The notes: generated by a model from the sequence alone, not told the origin. A stretch of DNA of 64,000 nt from Nissolia schottii (GCA_003254905.1 QANU01102670.1:641335-705334); one strand, 5' to 3'. Shown: positions 25,641 through 40,400, numbered from the stretch's first letter. A program made the numbers and translations.

Positions 25641-28600
25641 ATGGATGAAGAGTACGATGTGATCGTGTTGGGCACTGGCCTCAAGGAGTGCATTCTCAGT
25701 GGTCTTCTCTCCGTTGATGGCCTCAAGGTATCCACTTCCATCGCCGATTTGCTTTCCCCTTTTTGTTTTTTGCTGAGATCCACTTCCTCAATTCAAATCA
25801 GTGTTACTTTGATGCGATTCGATTCGATTCGCTCATGTATTATCCCTTTGTTCAGGTTCTTCACATGGACAGGAATGACTATTATGGAGGAGAGTCCACC
25901 TCCCTCAATCTTAATCAGGTGTTTTTTTTTTGTTGATTTATGTGAGAAATTTGTCATTTTTGAACTGTGATTGTGAAGTGAGATGATGCGTGTGTGTTGT
26001 TCAGCTTTGGAAGAGGTTCAGGGGAGATGACAAGCCCCCTCCACAGCTGGGCTCTAGCAGGGACTACAATGTTGATATGATCCCTAAGGTTCTTCCATTC
26101 ATTCCGTGAACCCTTTTATTATTTATTGTTGTTTTGGTCTTTTGATGAATGTACTAAGCATTTTCAATCTGTGTGATTCGTTTTTTTTTTTTTTTTATGT
26201 TTTTTACTACTTATCTTGTGGGGACCTAGTTTATGATGGCAAATGGAACTTTGGTGAGGGTTCTCATTCACACTGATGTCACAAAGTATCTCTATTTTAA
26301 AGCTGTGGATGGGAGCTTTGTCTTTAACAAAGGAAAGGTATGTTTATGCTTTTCATTGCCAAGATCGCACTGGAATTTTTTTTCCCTTTTTGTTTGGGCT
26401 GTAAATATTTTGATTGTTCTTATGTATTAATTGTCTTGCTGTTGGAAAACTCTATTGTTTTATATTAGGTTCACAAGGTACCTGCAAATGACGTGGAGGC
26501 CTTGAAGTCTCCACTTATGGGTTTATTTGAAAAACGCCGGGCACGCAAGTTTTTCATCTTTGTTCAAGATTATGTTGAGAGTGATCCTAAAACTCATGAT
26601 GGGATGGACTTGACCAGAGTGACTACCAAGGAACTGATAGCGTATGTGTATACTTGTTTTCTTCTTGTGTCCATTATCAATTTTTCATTTCTAGATTTAA
26701 CATCTCACGGTGTGTATTGCTTGATGCCTTGCTTAAACATACTGCCAGTCATGTAGAAACTAGAGTAGATGGTGAAATATTGTTGTATGATCAGTTCTTT
26801 AGTCCAAATTATAATTGTGTGATATTTTAATTTGGCATTTTTGTTTGAGTATATATGTAATAGCAAGCCAAGTTTATGCTGCATTCTATGATGCATATAT
26901 ATTTGCCGATATCATATTATATAGGTCTCTTTATCCTAGTAGTGAGAAGGAAATATTTTAAGATACTTTTGCTTTTGCTTGTTGACTTGTGACAGAAAAT
27001 ATGGCCTTGATGATAACACTATAGACATCATTGGTCATTCTATTGCACTTCATAGAGATGATCGCTACTTGAATGAGCCAGCACTTGACACTGTGAAGAG
27101 AATGAAGGTAAGTGCACAAGATTATTGTGCACTTGTTCTTCTTTCTTAACTATGGATTCTTCTTAATTGCAAATCATTTGTTCCATTTGGTTCCTAAGCA
27201 TTGTTTCCACTTGTAGTTGTATGCAGAGTCTATTGCACGCTTTCAAGGGGGATCACCTTACATATATCCTTTGTATGGTTTAGGAGAGCTTCCTCAGGTT
27301 ATACCTCTCTTTACCCATTTGCTTCGTCTATTTTTGGGGATCTTTTGCTTGGGGTTCGCTTACTCATTCATTTCTATGTTCAGGCATTTGCACGGCTTAG
27401 TGCTGTTTATGGTGGAACATATATGTTGAATAAACCTGAATGCAAGGTAGATACTCTATTGTACATACTCACATACATCATTCTCATCCCCCACCCACTC
27501 TTTATATGTTGGCGTGTGTTTCTTAATTGACAATAATATAATATTTGGCACCCTCACTTAATTACAAATTTTAAGAGAAAATTATATGATTGATTCGTCC
27601 GTTGAACTATAATTACTACTTAATTGTTCCATCTGTTGAACAAAAATAAGTATAATGGCACATTTGAAATTTTATTTTCTTTGAGAAATGTTTTAAACAT
27701 TAGTTTTAAGACATTTTTGTCAAGTTCCAAACAATATTTGATTATGCAAAAACCTAAGAGCATGATACTGAGCATCAAAAAGTAGTTCGTTGGTTTATGA
27801 TAAATTTTGGTTTTCATCACTATCAATGGAACCCAATATATTTTACCTCTTCAGTTCATTGAGCTTCTTGTTTATTTTGCTTACAAGCATTTATTTTGCT
27901 TGAATGCCAGGTAGAATTTGATGAGGAAGGGAAGGTTGTTGGTGTCACGTCTGAAGGGGAAACAGCAAAGTGTAAAAAAGTTGTTTGTGATCCATCATAC
28001 TTGCCCAACAAGGTAATAGAGATCAATTTCCATTTTGACTACTTATAACCAATTCAGTTGATGTTGAGAGTGCAGAAAATTGTTTGGTTCCAAAAATCTC
28101 GTTAAATATCTAATAGCCATGCTAAAAACTTGTTACTCATTCTTTTTATGAATGAAGTTTAGCCATTCTTGTTGGAACAAATAAAAGTATTGGTGGAAGG
28201 TGATCTGATTTCAATATCTAAAATGATTCTTGATTTGGAGACTGCAACCTTCTTTAACAGAAAATTGAAACCATTTTAATAGGTGAGGAAGGTTGGTAGA
28301 GTTGCAAGGGCAATAGCCATCATGAGCCACCCGATCCCCAGCACCAATGATTCCCATTCAGTGCAAGTTATTGTACCGCAGAAGCAGTTGGGTCGGAAGT
28401 CAGACATGTAAGTTTTCATTCAGTTTATAAAAAGAAGATATTTAATTAAATATGTACAACCCACTGCTATTGGGACCATTAGTTAGCTTGGGCTGTGCAT
28501 TGCTGACAAAGCTTTGCCTGCCATTTCATCTGGATTATTTTTATCACCAGAAAAATAATCATTCAGTTTCAGCATGAAATGAGAATGTCCTCTTCTGGAA

Positions 28601-30156
28601 TTCTCTTAGAACTTACTAAGAAGGTGCTTTTGAAAAGCTATTGACGAAGCACAAGTAAATCACTGAACCATCAAACTAGTCATGACAATCATCTCTACAC
28701 TTCAAAATAATAATGTGATGTGTATATATTAACATTTCAAGCTGTGAACATAGCTAAACCAGAGCAGTTTCAAATTAAAGTTGATGAGCTGACTACTGTT
28801 TTCTAGTCACTTTACTACCTAGTTTCTTCTGAAAGATATTCTTGTACATCGGATATTTCTATTTCAATCACTTATATTATTTAGTCTTTCTCACTTTCAC
28901 TCCTTTTGCACGTAAGTCTATAATTTTAAGGTCACAAATATAGGTTAACCGAAATTGCCACATAAACAATACCTTAAAAAGTTATGATATAATAGAAGCA
29001 TATGGAACATGGCATTCACCCCCAATTCAAAACTTATAGAAATCAGTAATATTTTGATTTCATAGCATCTAATATCCAGTTGATTATAGATTGTATTTCT
29101 CCTAGCTACTTATTTTGTTGATCTGGGCAGGTACCTATTTTGTTGTTCGTACACACACAATGTTGCCCCAAAGGGAAAATTTATTGCATTTGTATCAGCA
29201 GAGGCAGAGACTGATCATCCTGAGACAGAGCTAAAGCCAGGAATTGACCTTCTAGGACCTGTTGATGAGATATTTTATGATGTCTATGACAGATATGAAC
29301 CAGTCAATGAACCAACTTTGGACAACTGCTTTATATCAACAGTGCGTTTACTTTGTCTTGACATATTTATATTTATCTATGTTAAGTTGATTGGTTGACA
29401 GTAACATATTGAATTTTTTTGACAGAGCTATGATGCTACTACTCACTTTGAATCAACAGTAGTGGACGTTCTCAACATGTATACATTGATAACTGGAAAG
29501 GTAAGTACAACAAATGACATTGCATTCTAGTTTTTATAAGGGCCCTAATTCTTCTATGGGAAAATGGTTGTTTAGCTACAAGTCACTGCATATTAGTTGA
29601 ACAATGTTGGTTGAGAAAATCATGGAAGTACATTAACCATTGATAAAACTTAGGTGATATGACTATTGACTTATATCTCTCCTAAATCAATTTTAAGCAA
29701 ACAATAAGGCTTCCTTCTTCCCCTCATGCTAAAACTGTATGCACACTGGCTATAATTTGATCTGTCTAGGATGAATTGGGTATGTAGGGGTCGTTTATAG
29801 GGTTCTTTTATGGCTGTTATCAAGTTAGCCTCCAAATTGCACTGTGCTTTGAATTTCATCCGATATTTTCTGTTCCTTATATGGCTGTCTGGTTAGGAAA
29901 TTGACAGTTTATAATAATGATCTTCGATTTTTTTAATTCAATGAATATGAAGAATTTATAACTTTCCAAATTATTTATATCTTTTATTATCAGTCATATC
30001 TTTTTTATTTGATTTATTTCAAGTAAGCTTCCTTAAAGTGTTTTGGTTTACAATATCCAGAAAATTGGCGGTTTGCTTAATTCTTAACTGGGTGATTTTG
30101 AACAGGTTGTTGACCTCAGTGTGGATCTAAGTGCTGCTAGTGCGGCAGAAGAGTAA
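25641..30156 (+). CDS. GDI: Rab GDP dissociation inhibitor
   Basis: Thirteen exons, 25641-25727, 25856-25918, 26005-26088, 26230-26337, 26469-26641, 26996-27107, 27217-27297, 27384-27446, 27911-28012, 28283-28407, 29131-29341, 29426-29500 and 30106-30156, join in frame to about 444 residues, the standard plant GDI length. The N-terminus [20 protein letters not shown] carries the GDI/REP dinucleotide-fold-like motif. [33 protein letters not shown] and the later blocks are family signatures. GDI extracts prenylated GDP-bound Rab GTPases from membranes and keeps them soluble in the cytosol for reuse in vesicle traffic. All introns are GT-AG. No defect is seen, so the gene looks functional. Confidence 0.96.
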
Positions 30157-30168
30157 AGAAAAAACTGG

Positions 30169-30237
30169 GTGATGTCCTTTACGTTGTTCTGTTGCTGATT
30201 GGATCCCTTTACCTTGTTCTGTTGCTGCTTGGATCCG
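30169..30237 (+). repeat. Two-copy tandem repeat in the GDI 3' UTR
   Basis: Two near-identical units of about 34 bases stand back to back just after the GDI stop, each containing 'ttgttctgttgctg' and ending 'ttggatcc' or similar. They differ by a few bases. Confidence 0.8.
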
Positions 30238-30449
30238 TATGATTGACTTGGCAACTGTTTTTAGAGTTTATAATAATTCCGTATGTTGTCTTTTTCAACA
30301 AGGAAAAGGGAAAAACTCAAGCTCTACTTGTAGAACAGGTGTGTGGCAAGAGAACTTTACCCCAGCCAGATAGCGTGGTTGTGCCTCATTTAATTATATA
30401 TGAATATGATGTGTCGCGTGCTGCATTGGTTTTATAGCTTTCTGAATGT

Positions 30450-31640
30450 GGAGTTATTTTCACATTACCAGTTGCACGTCTCTTATGGGGCTGGTGGTCT
30501 CCTGCAAGTTGCTACCATATATCGATTTATTTGTCGTCTGTCACGCGTTGACCTGCTTTGAAGTGATTTCGAAATTAAAAATATTCACGTAAAAAAGTAA
30601 AAAGAAACCATATTTAATATCTATCACTTATTATTCATAGTTTGATTTTTCTTTGCAATATTATATATAATGATATAATTTTTAAAATACTCGCGTAGTA
30701 ATATCTGTTTTGGTAAAGATGCAATTAAAATATATGAGTACAACCTTCGAGTAGCACTCCAATATAGCAGTCATTAGTCTTTCAAAAAATTTGTCAATTG
30801 TTTGTCTTGTTAACCTATGATAAAATCAACAAATGAAAGATGTGTAGGTATGTTTATCATACATCTTAATATCGCAAAACCTTGATGGTCGGGGGCCAAT
30901 CAAAGTTTAGTTTCAAGAGTGGTTGTAGAATTTTGATGCGTTTTAAAAGCTTCCATTTCATTTAAAAATATATAAACTTAAGTTATACTATTTATTTTAA
31001 ATTAAAGTTATGATATTTATAAGTGTTATTGTAAATGGTACACACAACTTTTTACCATACGTCCTTCATTTTAGCTGACTTTTTTGTAATGGCTAACAAA
31101 AAAGAGATTAATATGGTGATATTTTCCCTCTAGTCTTTTACTAAATGTGTCCAGCTATGTTCATATTTTTATCCTAATCTTCATATTATGTGAATTTAAA
31201 CTTTTTTCAAATACATGACAAATTTCTTAAATGATAAATGATTTTTTTTACGTGATAAATGAAAATCAAATAATAAAGTAAAAAAATTATATTTATAGCT
31301 AATAAGAAATAGGTGTACATAAAAAAATGTTTTACTTTAAAATTACTTAACAATAAATAAGCAAAAAATATAAACAATTAAACAAAAAATAGCAATGATG
31401 TAAATAAACAAAATATAAGACCTTCAACCCCAACCCACGGGTAGCATTAATGGGTACAGGCCAGCCGAAGGTCAGGCAACCCAGTCCGTTTAACCCACTT
31501 TACATTCAAACGAGATTGCACAACTTTCTTGCATAGATGGCATGTTATGTTAGGCCAGCTTTCTCATAGCAAAAAGATAACTTTTGGTTCAGCACCAAAA
31601 TGCAGATGATAAAAAGGAAATCATGTTTATTTTTTTAATC
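30450..31640. other. Intergenic region between convergent GDI and ALS regulatory-subunit genes
   Basis: AT-rich DNA with no supported gene. The right part, nearest 31780, probably carries the 3' UTR of the minus-strand gene. A small 'caacccacgggtagcatt'-type phrase near 31433 resembles repeat fragments elsewhere in the window. Confidence 0.5.
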
Positions 31641-31782
31641 TGAAATATCGTCATTACAAGGGCCTAGATTTGCAAATCACAGTTGGTAAAAGACTCCAGC
31701 ACAGCTTAAAAGGAAAATACAAACTCAACAAGCCCAGGATTTTGACCCTTCTCGCACCTTCCCCACAAATTGAAGAGAGAGA

Positions 31783-34700
31783 TTATAAAGGAAAAGAGTA
31801 TCCACGCAAGTACCTGGAGTCCACACCTGACTCACGGATCAGTGCTATGCGCCCAGTTCGTGCCACCTATCAAACAACACCACTTATTAGAGAAGCAGAA
31901 GATTTTTACCCCCCCTAGAATATAAATATTTTGACACATCAAATGAAGGGAAGCCTAAAAAACAAATTACAGGCAACGAAGTGAAAATAGCTAAATACAT
32001 CTGGCACAGACATCGCACCATATATTTAACTTAAACAAGGCACTGTCTCATTAAAATATCTACCATGTAAGGGGAAAGAATTTATAGCACAAACCTCACA
32101 AATGCCATAAGGTTCTAACAATCTCTGCAATGCAACCATTTTGTCCAGATCTCCAGTAAGCTAAAACAAGAGCATATCATTTAGTTCCAGAAACAATTTG
32201 AAAAAATGCTAAAGGATCCTAAGTCAGTAATCCATTTAGATTTATGGCAGAAGTTGCAAAAATAGACAATATTTTGAAGTACATGAATGTATAAAACAAG
32301 AAAGAAATATAATCAAGGCCATTTTTTTCCTGCAAGATCCAACAGACATTTAACTGCCAACAGGACTGGGTAATGACGACAGTGTAGCATGGCAAAATTC
32401 AGTTAAAAAGAATTTGCTTTAGTACAATTCGTAAATACATTATAGTTGCTACATTCATTACTCTCTCAATGGTAAAGTATTATTCACTTTGAGTATCAAT
32501 CTAAGTTGATGCATGATGCTGTATCACTTGGTTGATAAGTCTACATAAAACTCACCTCAAGGGTTATCGTATGATCAGATACATCAACAGCTCTAGCCCT
32601 AAAAATGCTGGCAATATCAAGAACATCACGTCGTGCAGAAGCATTCACAGCAATCTTTATTAGCATCAATTCTCGTTCAGCAAATGGCAAGTGGGTGAAA
32701 TCACGAACCTGGAGAAATGTCAGATTAACAATGTAAATGAAATAGTGGAAAATATTCAAATACAGAGGACAGCTGAAAAGTAGAAAAAGAACCAAAAATA
32801 CAAATATCCATACACAGAAAATGAAATGCAGAAAAGTTAAAAAGCAAAATGTTTTAACATAAAAAACAATGTTTATGCATTATCTTAATCAATACTGCTC
32901 TCAATGGTAAAATACAAAAGAAATTGAAGAAAGGCAGGTAAGATTTAATCTTATAAGATATAATAGATAGTTGTTCGGATTGGAATTCCTGAATAAGAGT
33001 AAGACTACTCAGGAAGGTCATGGCAGCCAAATACTAGTATGGTTTTTTTTTGGATAAAAGAAGAATGTTTTAAACAAGACAATGTCATTGCAAGAGAAAG
33101 ATAGACACAAGTTTCACCACTCCTTATGATTCACAAAATCCACCCAAGCATTTAACTCTGTAAGTAATCAATTTTGTTATTGACTATGTCATTATGTAAA
33201 TCCCCATAGAGGCTTCATGCCAAATGTCAAGTTGTAATCAGGTGCACAAACAGACAATATGTATGTATATGACATTTAATTTGTTATATAGGCCTATGTC
33301 AATGGGGCAAAACAAAAGGAAAATTCACTATGAATCTATGATCAAGGAAGATTATACGGAGCAGCCAATCAACACTCAAATCCAAAGTGCAATACACCTA
33401 AATCCTCACGTTTGCTGAGATTTAGTGCACTCTACATTCTACAATGTTAGTGCCAATTTTACAATATAGTGGAATGATGCCACTGGAGATTGCAGTTCTG
33501 GGCCAATTGGGCATCAGCCCAATTCCTCCTCCACTTCACAAATTTTTGAAAAATCTTGGTTGCGTAAAATTGCAGAACTCTCTGGCCAAGTCACATGTTG
33601 GGTTAAGCCCGACATGCCCATTTCTGTGCCTTACTAGGACGTTAGCAGAGACCCATAAAGTGCTATAGGGTACTACAAACAGTAATACCAAAAACTAAAA
33701 AGCTCAAAGCAAACAGTTTATTTATAGAATTTTTGATACATTCTTTTTGGTAGAGATTTTGAACCTCATGCAATTCCACTAGCTTATACAATTGCTGCAC
33801 CAACTTGCCGATTGACTCATCTGTCCCAGGAACCACGGTTGTAAGTCGAGAAATTCCTTCAACTTCTGAATGTCCTACAGCTAAACTCTGGAAATGACAA
33901 AGGGCAGATCCAAGCATATGAGAGAACAAAGAAACTAAAAAGGATAGACTTAAGTATGTGTAATTTTAACACACACACACATATATACTTAGACAACAAA
34001 ACTGACGAAGCAAACCTGAATGTTATAGCCCCTTCTGGCGAAAACCCCGGTAACTATGTTGAGAACTCCAGGAGAATCATTCACAAGCATGGATAAAGTG
34101 TGTGATCGAACTCCGCTAGTCTGAAGGCATCACATCATCAGTAAGACAGTAGCATGCATGTCATTTGGAAAATCCGCTAACATTACATGCTAATGTGCAA
34201 CAAGCATTAAACTACTATCTGGGCTCTTTACATGCATAAAACATTTTAAATTAGCATTAAGGCTTCACAGGTGAAAAGTTTTACAGGTCACTTTTGAAAT
34301 GAGATTCATAGCTTCATACAATTTGGTCCACTCAACCAAGCCTACAATACTTGATGTCTAGAAAGCAAAACCATGTTAACTCAACAAAAGTTAATTTATA
34401 TGCAAGAAAATAATGACAAAGACATCATAAATAGCATGAGCTTCTCCAAAACCAAGTAGGAATTGCACATAGAAAAAACATGTAGGTGAAATACCAAGCT
34501 TCCGTGGTCAAACACTTTTAACACGAGAACTTTTGTGTGACAAATATGCTCTTCTTTTTTTTTGTCCATGTGAGAAGCATAATAAAACTACAACGATGCC
34601 AAACTAAAAATAACACAGAACTTAATGACTACATTCAAGTGGGTAACCAAAGAAACGAAAAACACTTCATTTCTATTTATATCAAACTCTATAAAGGGTA

Positions 34701-37700
34701 AATGCAGAACATCAAGAGAACAGTAACAAGAAACTGCATGAGGTTGAGTTGGGGATTATTTAACCTACGCTGCATTACAAAGTAAAAAAAGAAAGGGATA
34801 TATAGTGAGGGAAAATATGCAATGATAAATCATCTTACATCTTCATCATTGAGAACGCCCCAGTGAGCATCAAGTACTTGCTTGACTGTAAAACCATCTA
34901 AGGGCTCTATAGGATAAACATCTCCCTTCACATAAGCAAACATTTATAAGAAAATAAAACATCAGAGACTTGATCCAAATTTACAAGTGATCAAATAAAT
35001 CCAAGTAAACAAATACAAGTAAAGAAGGGATGGGAAATATTCAGCATGTAGATAATGCAGTGCATTTAAGTCACTGTTAGCAATAGTTACAGATTTGTTC
35101 TTCTTTGATCAGTCACAGAAACTCTATGAACTAAAAAGTAAGAACAATTGATATTGAACACAGATGATAAAGAAACAAGAATATAATTTGGTCCTTGATG
35201 TTTTATCATCGAGTGACCTAGAGTTATATCATTCAACACCTTGAAACCTGACAAGAATTAAATAATGTCTCTGGAGATGTGAAGAAATAAACATGAGTGT
35301 GGGTATAAAAAAAGGCTAAAGGCTGACATCTGAAAGGCCTTATATTAAAGTAAAAAACAAGAAGAAAGGAGAGAGGGAAAATACAACCATGTAAAAGAAT
35401 TCAAGAAGGTATTATCCAAAATAACTTTTTTTTCTTGGGTGGGGGGGAATATACAACAACAAATAGACTGTAGAAATGCAACACAAGTGCATATCAGAAA
35501 TGACAACTCACTTACAATAGCAACGAGCAGAACAGCAAAGAAAAGACATAAACACAATCCTATTCAACAAAATGCTTAAGGGAAAAGAGGCATCCTTTAA
35601 ATTGAGCCTGTTGCACCCCAGCCAGATGAAGTAAATCATTGCAAAAGCTCAAAAATGCCACAGAAATTTTAGCCTATGGGTCTCTACCAAAATATGAGAC
35701 TTGAAGACAATGTGCAAAATTCACTTAATATAATTTTGCTACAGGAAATGAAGTTTGTTTGTGATTTCTAAGTCTGCTGCATTTGATAGGATTGTCAATA
35801 ATTTAATTTGAAGCAAATATTTTACAAATTTAAAATGTTCTAAACACATGTTAAAAATGTAAATGGCACAGTTAGTTAAATAGTAAGACCATACCCCCAC
35901 AGGCATATCATTTTCGGGAATGGCTTTGCTATTTTTTGCTCTCACAAGGGCATCAATAGTTGGTTTTTGTTCAAGATCCGGATAAGAAGCAGCTGAATAC
36001 CGCCAAAATGGAGCAGATTCACCCATCTTTTCCCTTCTTAAAGCAATCTAGCCATTTTTACATCACATAATAATGGATTAGTAAATTTTACACAATATGA
36101 CAATATAATGCCTGACAAAGTAGACAAGATAAAAGTAAATTTCTTAGATACTCAATCAAACTTTCCAACCTTTCCAGTTCTGGCTATTTCTTTAATTCCA
36201 AACTTGCTTAGATTTCTTTGAACTGCAACCATCTTCCCTGGATCTCCAGTGACCTGTAACGTTTGCAGAACAACTCGCCTGAAATTACAACCTGATTGTA
36301 TAGCCAAGAATAGCTAAAGATAAACTGCATAACTGTTAACGGTAATGGTGATGACTAAATAACTGTTAGATGGAAAGAAAAATATGAAACAAAACACTTG
36401 AGCAAACAAAGGAGAAAAACGTCCACCCAGCTCACAGCGGCACACTATTTATTCCTAATAATATATAAACTTTCAAGATAGACAAAACCTTATCCACAAA
36501 TAAAATGAAAGACAACAAATCAAGAACAAAAAGAATAACATAAAAACAGTTATAGAAGGTGCCCTCAAACATTTCTATAAAAACAGAAATCCAATCTGTT
36601 GTTATAAGGAGACAAATATAGCTAGAAAGAAATTCATGGAGATATAATGAACTCCATATTAGTTGCAGTAATTCCACCAACTAATGTTATCAAAGTATTA
36701 ATGGCATAAATTACTAGAGAAATCAACAGATTCCAATAAACAATTAGCAATACAAATATAAGCTTTATGTGACTTTAGGATAGACGATAATGCAACTCAA
36801 TACTAAAAAATGTTGATTAAAGATAAAAAAGAATATCTAAAGCTTTCCAGTAATAACCTCAATTGTCACCGAATTTTCCGAGATATCCACAATCTTAGCT
36901 CTGAAGATGTCCACCAACCATTTTATCTGAGGATTTCCAAGCAGAATAATAAATAGTTAAAAAGAAGCAAACAAGAAAATTAAACAAAACCCAGATCCTT
37001 AATTTCTTACTAGCTCACTTCAGAAGAGTATTTTTCCAACAAAACATGCGCGCACACACACACATAACAGATCACCAAGGAGGTACCTCAGCACGGTGTA
37101 TCGGATCGGCATGCACTTTTATGAGCATCAGTTCACGTTCTACCTGGGGCTCATTTGAAAGATCTTCCACCTGATAACAGTAGTCACAAACCACTCATTG
37201 CATGTTTGTTTTTAATTAATAATTCTTTCCAACATTTCGAATATCACCCTTTTCTCCCAACCCAGAAGCGCAGGCACAGAATATTCTCATGCCTAAAGAG
37301 CAACTTACAATTTTAAACACTAAAACATACATCATCATCTCACAGACAAAAAGACAAACGACACGTACGCATTGCAATTGTTACATACATTATATTATAT
37401 AATCTTACAAGGGAAAAAGCACAAAAGTGGAGAATGAGCGCGAACCTTGAGAACATTGACGAGCTTCTGGAGCTGCTCCATGACCTGCTGGAGAACCCTA
37501 TCGGTTCCAGAAACGACGATGGTGAAGAGAGCCCTATCTTCGTTGAGGCCAACGGCGAGGGACTCGATGTTGTAACCTCTCCTCGCGAACACCCCCGCGA
37601 TCCGGTTAATCATTCCGCTCTCGTCTCCAACGAACACCGATATCGTGTGCCGCCGAACCCTGCATCATAAGCCACAACGCACAAAACACGATTACGAACA

Positions 37701-38001
37701 CTGCACGCGCCAACAAGAGCGTGAAACAAGAAAAGTTTGCAATGAAAGAGGAAATATGAGTGACTGTGACGTGCTTTGGTCGGACGGGGGAAGCGGGAGG
37801 GCCGTTGGAAGGGACCATCGCGTTGTCGTCGGCGAGCTGGCCGCCGGAAGTAGCGGCGGCGCGGATGGCGAGCTTGGTGGGGCGTAGGGAGAGGGGAGAG
37901 TGGGAAGGGGGTTTTGGAAAGAGGGAAGTGAGGGGTTTGTTTGGGTGGGGAAATGGGGAATGGAGCTTCAGGGCTTGGAATGGAGTCGGAGCGGAGGCCA
38001 T
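31783..38001 (-). CDS. Acetolactate synthase (AHAS) small regulatory subunit, plastid
   Basis: Twelve minus-strand exons, 37775-38001, 37446-37659, 37087-37170, 36858-36926, 36170-36253, 35895-36047, 34839-34925, 34016-34120, 33765-33887, 32556-32708, 32095-32160 and 31783-31866, join to about 482 residues. The first roughly 60 residues are Ser/Pro-rich with few acidic residues, like a chloroplast transit peptide. Two repeated halves follow, each with an ACT domain: [20 protein letters not shown] and [20 protein letters not shown], each continuing ARRGYNI. Each half has a TGDxxKM block ([13 protein letters not shown] and [13 protein letters not shown]). The protein ends GYSFPL. It binds the catalytic subunit and confers activation and feedback by Val, Leu and Ile in branched-chain amino-acid synthesis. 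The exon 1-2 junction fits only a GC donor (see findings) and is the least certain join. The start ATG at 38001 is chosen over an upstream TTG frame. Confidence 0.93.
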
Positions 38002-38139
38002 TGAGATGAGAGATAGTGAGGTGGCCAAACAGAGAGCACTCCCTAAGACAGCCTCCGAAGTAGCCCAGGGGCGGCGCTACTATTTCTCTTTTGTTCCAAA
38101 AATAATTGTCATGCATATGGGTGCTAAAAAAAATTAGAA

Positions 38140-40400
38140 ATTATAATATTTTCTAAATTTACTTTTATTTAATACATTTTTTTTATCTAGTAATTTTTTA
38201 AGTGAGGTTATTGAATAGGAATATGAAAGAAAATGAAGTAATCATTGTTGTCTAGATTTCAGAACTAGCGGCTTAGGAATGTTTAATTGTATTAATATTA
38301 ATTGCTTGGGCAATATTGTATCAACTAGAAGTGGTATATGGATCATGGGTCACGAACTGCTCTGTATGGGCTAGAATTAGTTAATTTGTTGATTTGTTTA
38401 AATATGAGTTTTTCTGTCCGCTCATGTAATCTTGCGGGTTTAACAGGCTCAACCTGCGGGGTTTGTGGACTAACCCACAAACTATTTCACTATATATTTA
38501 TTTATTTACCATTGTTATTTATCTTTTTTTACTCATTATTTAATTTATTTTTCTTAATACCCAACCCAACTAATAAGGAATAACCACAAATTACAAACTC
38601 ATTCCACAAAAGTTCAAATTCCACGTAAAATTATCTTAACTTTTTATCACTGTAAGTTCAAGGAATAATGATTCTACATATAATTTTAAATTGGTTTTAC
38701 ATTTTTTTCTTTTGCAACTTTTTTTATAATTGATTAATTTTTTTAGATAGAATGGACTAAAAGTTTAATTTTTTTTTTAAAAAAACAAATATAATGTGGG
38801 TCGGGCTTTTGATCCCGTGAATTATGTGTTGTAGATGCAGGTCTGTAGAGTTGTCAATCTATTTATTTTGCGGACCAACCCGGTTCAGCCCATTTACTTT
38901 TAGTCTATCGTGGATAGGATTAAATGGATCGGGTCAACCCCGCATATTCACCTCTAATATCAACCCATTCATCATTCACTTCTAATATCAACCCACACAT
39001 CATCTACTATTAAATTATATTTTATTATCACATTAATTTCATGTAATAAGTAAGTCTTCATTGTGTTACATAAATAAATAATGAGTACATATAACAAAAT
39101 TTTAAGCTTCTTACTCAAAGTAAACATGAGTAAATGTCATGTCTTCTCCACTCATGCTAATAATTATTTTCTTGCAAAAAGTTAAATAGTGTCTTTAAAG
39201 CACTTTTTTTAAAGAAAAAGTGTAATTTTTAAATCTCCAATTCATTAAAATTTGTAAAAACTATAAAAAAAAATTAGTCATAGTTTTTTAATCATTGCGG
39301 CATTAATTGGTTAGCCAAATTCATATAATATAAAATAACTACAATAAATATTTGAAATTTTACAAAATGATTTATTATTGTTTCTATTTACTAGATAAAA
39401 TGATGATTAATATAGTGAGTTAAGAAGATATAGTAGCACTCAAGTAAAAAGAGATTTTGTTAGGGCCCTAACTATGATATTTTTAGTTATTTTATTTTTT
39501 AAGAAAAAATTTCAGGTTGACACAAGAGTCATATTAAATAAACGGTTATAAAATGTCTTTAGGCTCCTCTAACATTTATTTATTACATGTATAAAAAGGA
39601 TTTACCTTCGTAACTAATTTTTCTTCAACTTTTTATTTTAAAATTACTTTTATATTCGCTATTAGTTAATCATTCATTATTAGAAGTACTCTTCCATAAA
39701 AATAAAAAACGTGACTCGAGAGGCACGGAAGTGTCTATCAAGCCGCTATTTTATAGAAAGAATTTAATTACAATGCACTAATTTAATTAGACTATAATGT
39801 AAAACAATTATGACATAACAATTAAATTCTTTATATAAATTCTTATATATCCCTCCTGAACGAGAAAATTTGCAAATCGAATCAAAATTACGGTAATGTG
39901 TAATCGAAAGATTAATCAAGTGAATTGAGCCATAAGCATTTAAGTGGAAGGCAAATCTAGCCCTTCCAATCAATTATGTGTTCGTAATTGATCCATTAAC
40001 TTGTTTAAGATATAATCTATATATAATAAAAGATGATAAGTCTCACACTGTTCACTAGACATGTGTTGGCTCCTAATAAAAAAAAATTTCCGCCCAAATG
40101 CACAACACGTGTGTATTTTTCCTTTACTCGTGTGAAGACAGGGCACAATGGGCAATACCCAGTGTGTGACGTAATATAGCTTGGATAATATATATATCAT
40201 AAGAGTTGGATAGTCCAACTCTTGTTCCCACAAAATTTCATCCCCCTAGAGAACACATCTCGTTTTCTAGTGAAATTTTTCCCCGCCCAAACTAAAGCCA
40301 ATTGCAATGCTTGCAAAAAATATATATAATTATTATTTTAATCTATTATTCTATCAAACTTGACAAGCTTCGCCTCTGCTTTCACTGCTAAAGTTCATTG
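38140..40400. other. AT-rich intergenic DNA with GC-skewed repeat fragments
   Basis: No gene is supported. About 38430-38475 ('cttgcgggtttaacaggctc') and 38800-38945 ('gggtcgggcttttgatcccg', 'ccaacccggttcagcccatt') look like remnants of a small repetitive element, similar in style to 13975-14165. The rest is AT-rich. Confidence 0.4.

Noticed and set aside
33440-33660. Possible extra exon in ALS subunit intron 9 (74-codon frame)
   Set aside because: It lies on the opposite strand to the gene, has no ACT-domain similarity, and the gene's exons already join without a gap.
37606-38116. Overlapping frames and longer starts around ALS subunit exon 1
   Set aside because: The extra frames lack domain signatures, and the extended start of the true frame relies on TTG. 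The ATG at 38001 has a better context and gives a normal transit peptide.
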